Origin: Stenotrophomonas sp. 57
GTDB lineage: Bacteria > Pseudomonadota > Gammaproteobacteria > Xanthomonadales > Xanthomonadaceae
Direction: 5' to 3'
Length of the DNA: 64,000 nucleotides
NCBI RefSeq assembly: GCF_030291075.1
Contig: NZ_CP127407.1
Coordinates: 1,796,001 to 1,860,000 of the forward strand
This document shows, piece after piece, positions 26,677-38,600 of the stretch. Both the position numbers and the translations under genes were made by a program. The first letter of the stretch is position 1. Each line of letters opens with the position of its first letter. The notes beneath the pieces were generated by a model that worked only from the letters and a program-made list of their open reading frames with translations, was not told the origin of the DNA and did no database searches.

Positions 26677-27555
26677 ATGCGCCTGACCCTGCGCCAGCTT
26701 CAGGTCTTCGTCGCCATCGCCGATCACGGCAGCACCACCGCCGCAGGCCAGGCCATCGCGCTATCGCAGTCGGCCAGCAGTGCTGCCCTGCAGGAACTGG
26801 AGGCGCACTTCGGCACCCCGCTGTTCGACCGTATCGGCCGTCGCCTGGCCCTGAACGGGCACGGCCGCGCGCTGCTGGAGCCTGCCCGCACGCTGCTGGT
26901 CAACGCCGCCGACCTGGAGCGGCAGCTGGCCGCCGGCGGCGACCCGGGGCAGGGTGCACCGCTGCGGCTGGTGCTGGCCGCCAGTACCACCATCGGCAAC
27001 TACCTGCTGCCGCCGCGCATCGCCGACCTGCTGCGGCAGGCGCCGCAGGCCGAGGTTGATCTTCGCATCGACAACAGTGCCGGCGTGGTCGCCGCCGTGC
27101 AGCGCCTGGACGTGGATGCCGGTTTGATCGAAGGACCCTGTCATGAACGCGGCCTGCAGGTCACGGCCTGGCAGCAGGACCCGCTGGTGATCGTCGCCGC
27201 CGCCGATGCCCCCGCACGCTGGTCGCTGGACGAACTGCGCCGCGCGCGCTGGCTGTTGCGCGAGCCCGGCTCGGGCACCCGCGAGGCGGTGGAGCAGGCG
27301 TTGTTGCCGCACCTGCGCGGCTTCGCCCAGACCCTGCAGCTGGGCAATACCGAAGCGATCAAGCAGGCCGCCATCGCCGGCCTCGGCCTGGCCTGCCTCT
27401 CCCGTCATGCCCTGGAAGAACCCTTGGCCCTCGGCCGCCTGCGCGTACTCGAGACCCCGCTACCGCCCCTGCAGCGTACCCTCTGGCTGGTACGCCACCC
27501 GGGCAAGCAATGGTTGCCGGGGTTGCAGGCGTTGCTGGGGGAGGGGGAGGGGTAG
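26677..27555 (+). CDS. LysR-family transcriptional regulator
   Basis: A 292-residue LysR-type regulator. The winged helix-turn-helix fills residues 1-60 (LRQLQVFVAIADHGSTTAAGQAIALSQSASS, quoted as motifs LRQLQVF and SQSASSAAL) and the two-lobed effector domain follows from about residue 92 (LRLVLAASTTIGNYLLP). Divergence from a yeiH-type gene suggests that it controls that transporter; YeiE in E. coli is the nearest functional parallel. The effector is unknown. Start ATG at 26677 has AAGGT eight bases upstream. Confidence 0.88.
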   Translation: MRLTLRQLQVFVAIADHGSTTAAGQAIALSQSASSAALQELEAHFGTPLFDRIGRRLALNGHGRALLEPARTLLVNAADLERQLAAGGDPGQGAPLRLVLAASTTIGNYLLPPRIADLLRQAPQAEVDLRIDNSAGVVAAVQRLDVDAGLIEGPCHERGLQVTAWQQDPLVIVAAADAPARWSLDELRRARWLLREPGSGTREAVEQALLPHLRGFAQTLQLGNTEAIKQAAIAGLGLACLSRHALEEPLALGRLRVLETPLPPLQRTLWLVRHPGKQWLPGLQALLGEGEG

Positions 27556-27567
27556 AAGCGCCGTTTT

Positions 27568-27656
27568 GTAGAGTCGACCGTTGGTCGACTATCGCACGCA
27601 GCGCGGGCTTTTCGCGGATCTCAGGGAAGAGCAGTCGACTGAAAGTCGACTCTACC
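27568..27656. repeat. Opposed SMAG/REP pair before uup
   Basis: GTAGAGTCGACC-GT-TGGTCGACT starts at 27569 and AGTCGACTGAAAGTCGACTCTAC ends at about 27655 (stem AGTCGACT/AGTCGACT). Classic GTAG...CTAC orientation, immediately after the LysR gene. Confidence 0.8.
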
Positions 27657-27740
27657 GAAGACATCGTCGGGGGACATCGCGCACAGGGCGGAATCGCAGG
27701 CCGGCACGCCGCCGAGATTCCGGCTGACCTCCCCAGCCCT

Positions 27741-27746
27741 TACACT
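27741..27746 (+). promoter_or_regulatory. Candidate -10 element of uup
   Basis: TACACT is placed so that transcription would begin at or next to the ATG at 27753, suggesting a leaderless message. No clear -35 element is seen. Confidence 0.35.
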
Positions 27747-27752
27747 ATGGGG

Positions 27753-29633
<1,881 letters not shown>

Positions 29634-29638
29634 GCGTT

Positions 29639-29850
29639 GATCGGCGCCAGCGGTTGCGCCGATTGATGTAGAGCCGAGCCCACGCTCGGCTCATCGTGAT
29701 CTGACCGGAGAGCAGCCGAGCGTAGGCTCGGCTCTACCGAGGCATGCCAGCGGACGTTGTAGAGCCGAGCCTACGCTCGGCTGGTAGATCCACGCCATGC
29801 GTGGATGGCGGCATCAGTGCGGACCAAGGTCCGCACCCACCAAAGCGGAT
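29639..29850. repeat. Hairpin and SMAG/REP cluster between uup and the cytochrome genes
   Basis: ATCGGCGC/GCGCCGAT (29639-29664) lies just after the uup stop, without a T-run. Then follow GTAGAGCCGAGCCCACGCTCGG (from 29668), an opposed copy ending CTAC near 29738, a third GTAG copy near 29759, GTAGATCCACGC-CAT-GCGTGGAT near 29786, and GTGCGGACC-AA-GGTCCGCAC near 29817. At least three stem families are mixed. Confidence 0.8.
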
Positions 29851-29870
29851 TCCGCACCCATCGGGGGCGG

Positions 29871-30332
29871 TCATTTAACCCCGTGCAGATCCCGCAGCTG
29901 GCTGGGCCGGCTGCCGAAGTACGCCGCCAGATCGGCGATGTCCTGATCGCTGAGGTCCTTCGCCTGCGGTGTCATCAGCATGTGCTGGCGGTCACCGGCG
30001 CGGTAGGCCTGCAGTGCATGCGCCAGGTAGTCCCCGTACTGCCCGCCCAGCTTGGGGTAGGTCGGGTCGATCGGGGCGTTGCCGTCGGCCCCGTGGCAGT
30101 CGATGCAGCTCTGGTTGGTGGCCTTGCCCTTCACCTTGGCGCGGGCTTCACCGGCGGCCTCGCGGCCTGCGGGCAGGCCGGCCGAAGACGAAGAGCCGTG
30201 TTCGCCGCTGGCGTGGCCCGGGTCGGCGGCAGATTTCTCGCTGTTTTCCACCTGCGACTGCGAACAGGCGGCCAGCAGCAGGGCAACGGACAGGGCGATG
30301 GCATGACGCATCGGATGCGCGGCTTTCGACAT
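29871..30332 (-). CDS. Mono-haem cytochrome c, probable lipoprotein
   Basis: A 153-residue class I c-type cytochrome. The haem site is CIDCH at residues 76-80, and a Met near residue 119 or 121 (HMLMTP) is the likely sixth ligand. The N-terminus has a hydrophobic stretch ending in LLLAAC (Cys23), so the mature protein may be a lipid-anchored periplasmic electron carrier. A Ser/Gly/His-rich linker separates anchor and haem domain. It is ten bases downstream of a second cytochrome c gene, and the two are similar over the haem domain (GGQ...YLAxAL, DxxIADLxxY), so a duplication is likely. Confidence 0.85.
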   Translation of the reverse strand: MSKAAHPMRHAIALSVALLLAACSQSQVENSEKSAADPGHASGEHGSSSSAGLPAGREAAGEARAKVKGKATNQSCIDCHGADGNAPIDPTYPKLGGQYGDYLAHALQAYRAGDRQHMLMTPQAKDLSDQDIADLAAYFGSRPSQLRDLHGVK

Positions 30333-30341
30333 GGGCGGGCC

Positions 30342-30731
30342 TTACTTGACGGTGGACAGGTAAACAGAGAGATCGGCGATCTCCTGTTCGCTGAAGCTCA
30401 TCGACTGCGCCTGCATCGTCGGATGCCGGCGCTTGCCCTGGCGGTACTCGGTCAGGGCCTGGGCCAGGTACTGCTGGGTCTGGCCGCCGATCTTCGGCAC
30501 CCGGTAGCTGGGGTAGGCGTTCTTGTAGCCGGTGATGCCGTGGCACCCCTGGCAGGTATAGGCCAGCACGCGGCCATTGTCGAAGTTGCCGGTGGGCGCG
30601 GCAGGCGCCGGCGCGGCGGCGGGAGCCGGGGCCGGAGCGGGTGTGGCAGGAGCAGGAGCGGGCTGTGCGGCGGCCCCAAAGGGCAGGAGGACGGCCAGAG
30701 CGAGACAAGCGGCGAGCGGCTGCGGGCGCAT
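30342..30731 (-). CDS. Mono-haem cytochrome c, periplasmic
   Basis: A 129-residue class I cytochrome c. A signal peptide (residues 1-22, ending GAAAQ) is followed by a Pro/Ala repeat linker and the haem site CQGCH at residues 60-64. The C-terminal helix (SFSEQEIADLSVYLSTV) is typical. The start ATG at 30731 gives a good signal sequence; the open frame extends to 30809 without one. It is the first gene of the two-cytochrome pair, and no oxidase or reductase gene is nearby, so the redox partners are unknown. Confidence 0.86.
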   Translation of the reverse strand: MRPQPLAACLALAVLLPFGAAAQPAPAPATPAPAPAPAAAPAPAAPTGNFDNGRVLAYTCQGCHGITGYKNAYPSYRVPKIGGQTQQYLAQALTEYRQGKRRHPTMQAQSMSFSEQEIADLSVYLSTVK

Positions 30732-30936
30732 GGTGTCGTTTCCGGGGATTCGGGTCTGGTCGTTCCGGCGTGGGGTACGGAACGACCCGAGTATAGCCTC
30801 AGGTTTCATCTAGCTGAAATGGGGTCGTTCCCACCGGTGGCGTGAAGGCACCATGACCTTTGGGATATGGTGTTGCCGTGAAGTGGTGCATTACTTTGCT
30901 ACCACACCTGTCCACGCATCCATCAGGGACCTGACG

Positions 30937-32088
30937 ATGTCGCACCCATTCTTCCTGTCCGGCCGTCGCAGCGGAATCTGCGCTGCCGCACTGCTGATCT
31001 CCACCTCCCTGCTGCTGGGCGGTTGCGCCGCAGGGCCCAATTCCGAAGCCAAGGCCGCCGAGACCAAGGAGGAGAAGAAGGTCGACGCGGTGCCGGTCGA
31101 AGTGGCGGTCGCCAGTCACCGCGCGGTCGCCGCCAGCTACACGGGTACCGCCGCGCTGGAGCCGCGCGCCGAGTCGCAGGTGGTCGCAAAGACCTCGGGC
31201 GTGGCGCTGGCGGTGCTGGTCGAGGAAGGCCAGCGCGTCACCGCCGGCCAGCCGCTGGTGCGCCTGGATCCGGACCGCGCACGCCTGGCCGTTGCCCAGA
31301 GCGAAGCGCAGATGCGCAAGCTGGAGAACAACTACCAGCGCGCTCAGAAGCTGGTGGGCCAGCAGATGGTCAGCGCCGCCGATGTCGACCAGCTGCGTTT
31401 CGACCTGGAGAACGTCCGCGCGCAGTACCGCCTGGCCACGCTGGAACTGTCCTACACCACGGTGGTGGCGCCGATCTCCGGCGTGATCGCTTCGCGCTCG
31501 ATCAAGACCGGCAACTTCGTGCAGATCAACACCCCGATCTTCCGCATCGTCGACAACTCGCGGCTGGAGGCCACCCTCAACGTGCCCGAGCGCGAGCTGG
31601 CCACGTTGCGCGCCGGTCAGCCGGTAACCCTGGCCGCCGATGCACTTCCGGGCCAGAGCTTCACCGGCACCGTCGACCGCATCGCGCCGGTGGTGGATTC
31701 GGGCAGCGGCACGTTTCGCGTGGTCAGCGCCTTCGACGGCGCCGCGCACGCGCTGCAGCCCGGCATGTTCGGGCGCATCCGCATCGATTACGACCAGCGT
31801 GCCGATGCGCTGGTGGTGCCGCGCCTGGCGCTGCTCGACGACGGTGAGCCGGCGGTGTTCCGGGTGCGCGAAGGCAAGGTCGCACGCGTTCCGGTCAAGC
31901 TGGGTTACGCCGAGGGCCCGTGGGTGGAGATCCGTGATGGCCTGGCGGCCGGTGATCAGGTGGTCACCGCCGGCAAGGTCGCGCTGCGCGACGGCACCAC
32001 GGTGCAGGTGATCGCCGATCCGAAGGCAAAGGCGAAGACGGTTGCAGCCGCCGCCAAGCCCGCAGACAAGGCCGGGAGCAAGCAATGA
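30937..32088 (+). CDS. RND efflux periplasmic adaptor subunit
   Basis: A 383-residue membrane-fusion protein that would link an inner-membrane RND pump to an outer-membrane channel. A lipobox LLLGGC places the lipidated Cys at residue 30. Then follow the lipoyl half-motif VAKTSGVALAVLVEEGQRVTAGQPLVRLD (motif VEEGQRVTAGQPLVRLD), an alpha-helical hairpin (about 110-165), the second lipoyl half TTVVAPISGVIASRSI and beta-barrel and membrane-proximal domains. AGGGA lies nine bases before ATG 30937. The gene overlaps the first pump gene by four bases. A Lys/Ala-rich C-terminal tail is unusual. No outer-membrane factor is encoded here, so a separate TolC-like partner is needed. Confidence 0.92.
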   Translation: MSHPFFLSGRRSGICAAALLISTSLLLGGCAAGPNSEAKAAETKEEKKVDAVPVEVAVASHRAVAASYTGTAALEPRAESQVVAKTSGVALAVLVEEGQRVTAGQPLVRLDPDRARLAVAQSEAQMRKLENNYQRAQKLVGQQMVSAADVDQLRFDLENVRAQYRLATLELSYTTVVAPISGVIASRSIKTGNFVQINTPIFRIVDNSRLEATLNVPERELATLRAGQPVTLAADALPGQSFTGTVDRIAPVVDSGSGTFRVVSAFDGAAHALQPGMFGRIRIDYDQRADALVVPRLALLDDGEPAVFRVREGKVARVPVKLGYAEGPWVEIRDGLAAGDQVVTAGKVALRDGTTVQVIADPKAKAKTVAAAAKPADKAGSKQ

Positions 32089-35000
32089 CCGCCCCGGGCC
32101 ACGACCACGGTGCCTCGCCGGCGAGCGACGGCGCCGCCGCCGGCATGCGCGGCGGCCTGGTGGAATTCGCCACCCGCCGCCGCGTGACCATCGCCATGTG
32201 CACGGTCACGCTGCTGCTGTTCGGCCTGATCGCACTGGGCAACCTCAAGGTCAACCTGCTGCCGGACCTGAGCTACCCGACGCTGACCGTGCGTACCGAG
32301 TACACCGGTGCGGCGCCGACCGAAATCGAAACCCTGATCACCCAGCCGGTCGAAGAAGCGGTGGGCGTGGTCAAGAACCTGCGCAAGCTGAAGTCGGTCT
32401 CGCGCACCGGCCAGAGCGACGTGGTGCTGGAGTTCGCCTGGGGCACCAACATGGATCAGGCCAGCCTGGAGGTGCGCGATAAGATGGAAGCGCTGAACCT
32501 GCCACTGGAGGCCAAGGCCCCGGTGCTGCTTCGCTTCAATCCTTCCACCGAACCGATCATGCGCCTGGTGCTGTCGAACAAGGTGGCACCGGCCAGCGAT
32601 GCCGACGCGATCCGCGAGCTGACCGGCCTGCGCCGCTATGCCGATGAAGACCTGAAGAAGAAGCTGGAGCCGGTCACCGGCGTGGCAGCAGTGAAGGTGG
32701 GCGGCGGCCTGGAAGACGAGCTCCAGGTCGACATCGACCAGCAGAAGCTGGCGCAGCTGAACCTGCCGATCGACACCGTCATCAAGCGCCTGAAGGACGA
32801 GAACATCAACATCTCCGGCGGTCGCCTGGAGGAGGGCTCGCAGCGCTTCCTGGTGCGTACCGTCAACCAGTTCGCCGACCTGGAGGAGATCCGCAACCTG
32901 CTGGTCACCACCCAGGCATCGAACGGCAGCGCGGCCGACTCGGCCATGCAGCAGATGTTCAACATCGCCGCGTCGACCGGTTCGGCGGCGGCCATCGCGG
33001 CGGCATCGGCGGCGCAGAGCGCGTCGTCCGGCGGCAGCTCCAGCGTGGTCGCCAACGGTGTGCCGGTGCGCCTGAAGGACGTGGCGACCGTGCGCCAGGG
33101 CTACAAGGAACGCGAAGCGGTGATCCGCCTGGGCGGCAAGGAATCGGTTGAACTGGCCATCTACAAGGAAGGCGATGCCAACACCGTGTCCACCGCCGAA
33201 GCGCTGCGCAAGCGCCTGGAGCAGATCAAGGGCACGTTCCCGACCGATGTCGAGATGACCACCATCGAGGACCAGTCGCGCTTCATCGAGCACGCCATCG
33301 CCGACGTCAAGAAGGATGCAGTGATCGGTGGCCTGCTGGCGATCCTGATCATCTTCCTGTTCCTGCGTGATGGCTGGAGCACGTTCGTGATCAGCCTGTC
33401 GCTGCCGGTCTCGATCGTCGCCACGTTCTTCTTCATGGGCCAGATGGGCCTGAGCCTGAACGTGATGTCGCTGGGCGGCCTGGCGCTGGCCACCGGCCTG
33501 GTGGTGGACGACTCGATCGTGGTGCTGGAGAGCATCGCCAAGGCCCGCGAGCGTGGCCTGGGCATCCTGCAGGCGGCCATCGTCGGTACCCGCGAAGTGA
33601 GCATGGCGGTGGTCGCCTCGACCCTGACCACCATCGCGGTGTTCCTGCCGCTGGTGTTCGTCGACGGCATCGCCGGCCAGCTGTTCCGCGACCAGGCACT
33701 GACCGTGGCGATCGCCATCGCGATCTCGCTGCTGGTGTCGATGACCCTGATTCCGATGCTCAGCTCGCTGAAGGGACGGCCGCCGCTGGCGTTCCCGGAA
33801 GAGGCGCCGAACGAACCGTGGCAGCCGCAGAACCGCTGGCAGAAACCGGTGGCGCTGGGTCGTCGTGGTGCCGTCGCAACCGCGCGCTGGAGCTTCTATG
33901 CGCTGGCCTGGCTGGTCGTGCGTGCGTGGCGTGGCGTGGTGGCGGTGGTCGGCCCGGTGATGCGCAAGGCCAGCGACCTGGCGATGAAGCCCTATGCCGG
34001 TGCCGAGCGCGGCTACCTGCGGCTGCTGCCAAGCGCGCTGGCCCATCCGGGCAAGGTGCTGGGCGTGGCCACGATCATCTTCGTGGCGACCATGGCGCTG
34101 GTGCCGATGCTCGGTGCCGACCTGATTCCGCAGCTGGCACAGGACCGTTTCGAAATGACGGTGAAGCTGCCGGCCGGCACGCCGCTGAAGCAGACCGATG
34201 CGCTGGTGCGTGAGCTGCAACTGGCCCACGGCAACGGCGAGGGGGTTGCCTCGCTGTATGGCGTCAGCGGCAGCGGCACCCGCCTGGATGCCAGCCCGAC
34301 CGAGAGCGGCGAGAACATCGGCAAGCTGACCGTGGTGATGGAAGGCGGTGGCAACGCGCGTACCGAAGCGGAGATCACCGAGCGCCTGCGTGACACCATG
34401 GGCCAGCATCCGGGTGCGCAGGTCGACTTCGCGCGGCCGGCGTTGTTCAGCTTCTCCACGCCGCTGGAAATCGAGCTGCGCGGGCAGGACATGGCGACGC
34501 TGGAAGTGGCTGGCCAGCGCCTGGCGGCGATGCTGCGCGGCAATGCGCACTACGCCGACGTGAAGTCCACGGTGGAAGAGGGCTTCCCGGAAATCCAGAT
34601 CCGCTTCGACCAGGAGCGTGCCGGTGCACTGGGCCTGACTACCCGCCAGATCGCCGATGTGGTGGTGAAGAAGGTGCGCGGCGACGTGGCCACCCGCTAC
34701 AGCTTCCGTGACCGCAAGATCGACGTGCTGGTGCGGGCGCAGGAAGGCGACCGCGCCAGTGTGGAGAGCATCCGCCGGCTGATCGTCAATCCGGGCAGCA
34801 CCCGTCCGGTCACGCTGGACGCAGTCGCCGACGTGGTCGCCACCACCGGCCCGAGCGAGATCCATCGCGCCGACCAGACCCGCGTGGCCGTGGTCTCGGC
34901 CAATCTGCGCGACATCGACCTGGGCGCTGCCATGCGCGAAGTGCAGCAGATGGTGGCCGAGCAGCCGCTGGGCGCGGGCGTCGGCCTGCACATCGGCGGC

Positions 35001-35606
35001 CAGGGCGAGGAGCTGGCGCAGGCGGCGAAGTCGCTGATCTTCGCCTTCGGCCTGGCGATCTTCCTGGTCTACCTGGTGATGGCCTCGCAGTTCGAGTCGC
35101 TGCTGCATCCGTTCGTGATCCTGTTCACCATCCCGCTGGCACTGGTCGGCGCGATCCTGGCGCTGATGCTGACCGGCAAGCCCATCTCGGTGGTGGTGTT
35201 CATCGGCTTGATCCTGCTGGTCGGCCTGGTCACCAAGAACGCGATCATCCTGATCGACAAGGTCAACCAGCTGCGCGAGGCCGGCGTGGCCAAGCATGAG
35301 GCGCTGGTAGAGGGCGCACGTTCGCGCCTGCGGCCGATCATCATGACCACGCTGTGCACGCTGTTCGGCTTCCTGCCGCTGGCGGTGGCGATGGGCGAGG
35401 GCGCCGAAGTGCGCGCGCCGATGGCGATCACCGTGATCGGTGGCCTGCTGGTGTCGACCCTGCTGACCCTGCTGGTGATCCCGGTGGTGTACGACCTGAT
35501 GGATCGCCGCGGCGATGCCTATTACCGCGAGCGCGGCCGCAAGCACGCCGGTGAGATCGAGCCGGGTGCGGCGGGCACCGCGGCGGGTGCGGAGGAACCG
35601 GCATGA
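32085..35606 (+). CDS. RND efflux pump, inner-membrane permease 1
   Basis: A 1173-residue resistance-nodulation-division permease, longer than the usual 1020-1050. The proton-relay residues are all present: Asp475 and Asp476 in the TM4 motif GLVVDDSIVVLESI and Lys1051 in the TM10 motif LVTKNAIILID. Two insertions explain the length. One is an Ala/Ser/Gly-rich stretch at about residues 281-325 (contains NIAASTGSAAAIAAASAAQS) in the first periplasmic domain. The other is at about 575-635, in the loop before the second half. It is translationally coupled to the adaptor gene before it and the second permease gene after it (ATGA overlaps). The substrate range is not predictable. Confidence 0.93.
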   Translation: MTAPGHDHGASPASDGAAAGMRGGLVEFATRRRVTIAMCTVTLLLFGLIALGNLKVNLLPDLSYPTLTVRTEYTGAAPTEIETLITQPVEEAVGVVKNLRKLKSVSRTGQSDVVLEFAWGTNMDQASLEVRDKMEALNLPLEAKAPVLLRFNPSTEPIMRLVLSNKVAPASDADAIRELTGLRRYADEDLKKKLEPVTGVAAVKVGGGLEDELQVDIDQQKLAQLNLPIDTVIKRLKDENINISGGRLEEGSQRFLVRTVNQFADLEEIRNLLVTTQASNGSAADSAMQQMFNIAASTGSAAAIAAASAAQSASSGGSSSVVANGVPVRLKDVATVRQGYKEREAVIRLGGKESVELAIYKEGDANTVSTAEALRKRLEQIKGTFPTDVEMTTIEDQSRFIEHAIADVKKDAVIGGLLAILIIFLFLRDGWSTFVISLSLPVSIVATFFFMGQMGLSLNVMSLGGLALATGLVVDDSIVVLESIAKARERGLGILQAAIVGTREVSMAVVASTLTTIAVFLPLVFVDGIAGQLFRDQALTVAIAIAISLLVSMTLIPMLSSLKGRPPLAFPEEAPNEPWQPQNRWQKPVALGRRGAVATARWSFYALAWLVVRAWRGVVAVVGPVMRKASDLAMKPYAGAERGYLRLLPSALAHPGKVLGVATIIFVATMALVPMLGADLIPQLAQDRFEMTVKLPAGTPLKQTDALVRELQLAHGNGEGVASLYGVSGSGTRLDASPTESGENIGKLTVVMEGGGNARTEAEITERLRDTMGQHPGAQVDFARPALFSFSTPLEIELRGQDMATLEVAGQRLAAMLRGNAHYADVKSTVEEGFPEIQIRFDQERAGALGLTTRQIADVVVKKVRGDVATRYSFRDRKIDVLVRAQEGDRASVESIRRLIVNPGSTRPVTLDAVADVVATTGPSEIHRADQTRVAVVSANLRDIDLGAAMREVQQMVAEQPLGAGVGLHIGGQGEELAQAAKSLIFAFGLAIFLVYLVMASQFESLLHPFVILFTIPLALVGAILALMLTGKPISVVVFIGLILLVGLVTKNAIILIDKVNQLREAGVAKHEALVEGARSRLRPIIMTTLCTLFGFLPLAVAMGEGAEVRAPMAITVIGGLLVSTLLTLLVIPVVYDLMDRRGDAYYRERGRKHAGEIEPGAAGTAAGAEEPA

Positions 35607-38600
35607 GTGTTGCCGAGTTCTCCATCCGCCGCCCGGTCACCACCATCATGTGTTTCGTGTCACTGGTGGTGATCGGCCTGATCGCCTCGTTCCGGCTGCC
35701 GCTGGAAGCGCTGCCGGACATCTCCGCGCCGTTCCTGTTCGTGCAGATTCCGTACACCGGTTCAACCCCGGAGGAAGTGGAGCGGACCATCATCCGCCCG
35801 GTGGAGGAATCGCTGGCGACGATGACCGGCATCAAGCGCATGCGTTCGTCGGCCACCTCCGAAGCGGCGCTGATCTTCATCGAGTTCAGCGACTGGGACC
35901 GCGACATCGCCATCGCCGCCTCCGATGCCCGCGAACGCATCGATGCGATCCGCAGCGACCTGCCCGATGACCTGCAGCGCTACAACGTGTTCAAGTGGTC
36001 CAGCAGCGACCAGCCGGTGCTGAAGGTGCGGCTGGCCAGCACCACCGATCTGACCACCGCGTACGACATGCTCGACCGCGAATTCAAGCGGCGCATCGAG
36101 CGGATACCGGGCGTGGCGCGGGTCGACATCACCGGCGCGCCGCCGAACGAGGTTGAGATCGCCATCGATCCGAACCGGCTCAACGCGCACGGCCTGAGCA
36201 TCAACGAGCTGAGTGAGCGCCTGCGCACGCTGAACTTCTCGATCTCGGCCGGGCAGATCGACGACAACGGCCAGCGCGTTCGCGTGCAGCCGGTGGGCGA
36301 GATCACCGACCTGCAGGAAATGCGTGACCTGGTGATCAACGCCAAGGGCCTGCGCCTGGGCGACATTGCCGACGTGCGCCTGAAGCCTGCGCGGATGAAC
36401 TATGGGCGGCGCCTGGACGGCAACCCGGCGGTCGGCCTGGACATCTTCAAGGAGCGCAGCGCCAACCTGGTGGAGGTGTCGCGCGCGGCGCTGGCCGAGG
36501 TCGAAGCGATCCGCGCCGAAGCGTCGATGCGCGACGTCCAGATCAAGGTGATCGACAACCAGGGCAAGGCGGTGACGTCCTCGCTGCTGGAACTGGCCGA
36601 AGCCGGTGCGGTCGGCCTGATCCTGTCGGTCACCGTGCTGTTCTTCTTCCTGCGCCATTGGCCGTCCACGCTGATGGTGACCCTGGCCATCCCGATCTGC
36701 TTCACCATCACCCTGGGCTTCATGTACTTCGTCGGGGTGACGCTGAACATCCTGACCATGATGGGCCTGCTGTTGGCCGTGGGCATGCTGGTCGACAACG
36801 CCGTGGTGGTGGTGGAGAGCATCTACCAGGAACGCGAGCGCCTTCCGGACCAGCCACGCCTGGCCTCGATCATCGGCACCCGCAATGTGGCCATCGCCCT
36901 CAGTGCGGGCACCCTGTGCCACTGCATCGTGTTCGTGCCGAACCTGTTCGGCGAGACCAACAACATCAGCATTTTCATGGCGCAGATCGCCATCACCATC
37001 TCGGTCTCGCTGCTGGCGTCGTGGCTGGTGGCGGTCAGCCTGATCCCGATGCTGTCCGCGCGCATGGCCACGCCCAAGCTGCTGCACTCGCAGACCGGCG
37101 TGATCGCGCGCCTGCAGCGCCGCTACGCCCGGCTGCTGGACTGGTCATTGCGCCATCGCGGCTGGAGCCTGCTCGGCATCGTGCTGGTGGTGCTGGTCAG
37201 CCTGGTGCCGATGAAGCTGACCAAGGTCGACATGTTTGGCGGCGAAGGTGGCAAGGACATCTTCATCGGCTACATGTGGAAGGGCGCCTACACCTACCGG
37301 CAGATGTCCGAGGAAGTGGCGCGGGTGGAGAACTGGATCGACGCCAACCGTGAACGCCTGCACGTCAAGCAGGTCTATTCCTGGTACAGCGAACAGGAAG
37401 GCAGCTCGACCGTGGTCACCCTGGACGAGAAGTACGCCAAGGACATCAAGGCGCTGCAGGAAGAGCTGCGCAAGGGCCTGCCGAAGTCGGCGCGGACCGA
37501 CTACTTCGTCGGCAACCAGGGCGGTGATGGCGGCGGTGGCGGCAACCAGGGCGTGCAGGTGCAGCTGGTCGGAGATTCCAGTTCGATGCTGCAGGAGATC
37601 GGCCAGGAAGTGGTGCCGCTGCTGGCCCAGCGTGCCGAGCTGCGCGACGTGCGCATCGACAACGGCGAGAAGGGTGGTGAGCTGAAGGTACGTGTCGACC
37701 GCGAGCGTGCGGCGGCGTTCGGCTTCAACGCCGAGCAGGTGGCCAGCTTTGTCGGGCTGGCGCTGCGCGGTGCACCGATGCGCGAGTTCCGCCGTGGCGA
37801 CAACGAAGTGCCGGTGTGGGTGCGTTTCGCCGGTGCCGAGCAGAGCAGCCCGGAAGACCTGGCCGGTTTCAGCGTGCGTACCGGCGATGGCCGCAGCGTG
37901 CCGCTGCTGAGCCTGGTCACCGTTGACGTCGGCTCGTCGGCCACCCAGATCGGTCGCACCAACCGCCAGACAACGCTGACCATCAAGGCCAACCTGGCCG
38001 AGAAGGTCACCGCGCCGGACGGTCGCAAGGCGATGGAGTCGGTGCTCAAACCGATGAACTTCCCGGCCGGCTATGGCTACACCTTCGATGGTGGCGACTA
38101 CGGCAACGATGACGAGGCCATGCAGCAGATGGTGTTCAACCTGCTGATCGCGCTGGTGATGATCTACGTGGTGATGGCGGCGGTGTTCGAGTCGCTGCTG
38201 TTCCCGGCGGCGATCATGAGCGGCGTGCTGTTCTCGATCTTCGGCGTGTTCTGGCTGTTCTGGATCACCGGCACTTCGTTCGGGATCATGTCCTTCATCG
38301 GCATCCTGGTACTGATGGGCGTGGTGGTGAACAACGGCATCGTGATGATCGAGCACATCAACAACCTGCGGCGCGGCGGCATGGGCCGGACGCAGGCACT
38401 GGTGGAAGGCTCACGCGAGCGGTTGCGCCCGATCATGATGACCATGGGCACGGCGATCCTGGCGATGGTGCCGATCTCGCTGACCAATACGCAGATGTTC
38501 GGCAACGGCCCGGAGTACGCACCGATGGCGCGCGCGATTGCCGGCGGCCTGGCGTTCTCGACCGTGGTCAGCCTGCTGTTCCTGCCGACGATCTACGCCG

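Noticed and set aside
29871..30731. The two cytochrome c genes as part of a cbb3 or bc1 complex
   Set aside because: No oxidase, reductase or assembly gene adjoins them, so only a general electron-carrier role can be supported.
31956..35546. A 1196-codon open frame antisense to RND permease 1
   Set aside because: Composition is typical of an antisense shadow, and the plus strand encodes an unmistakable RND pump.
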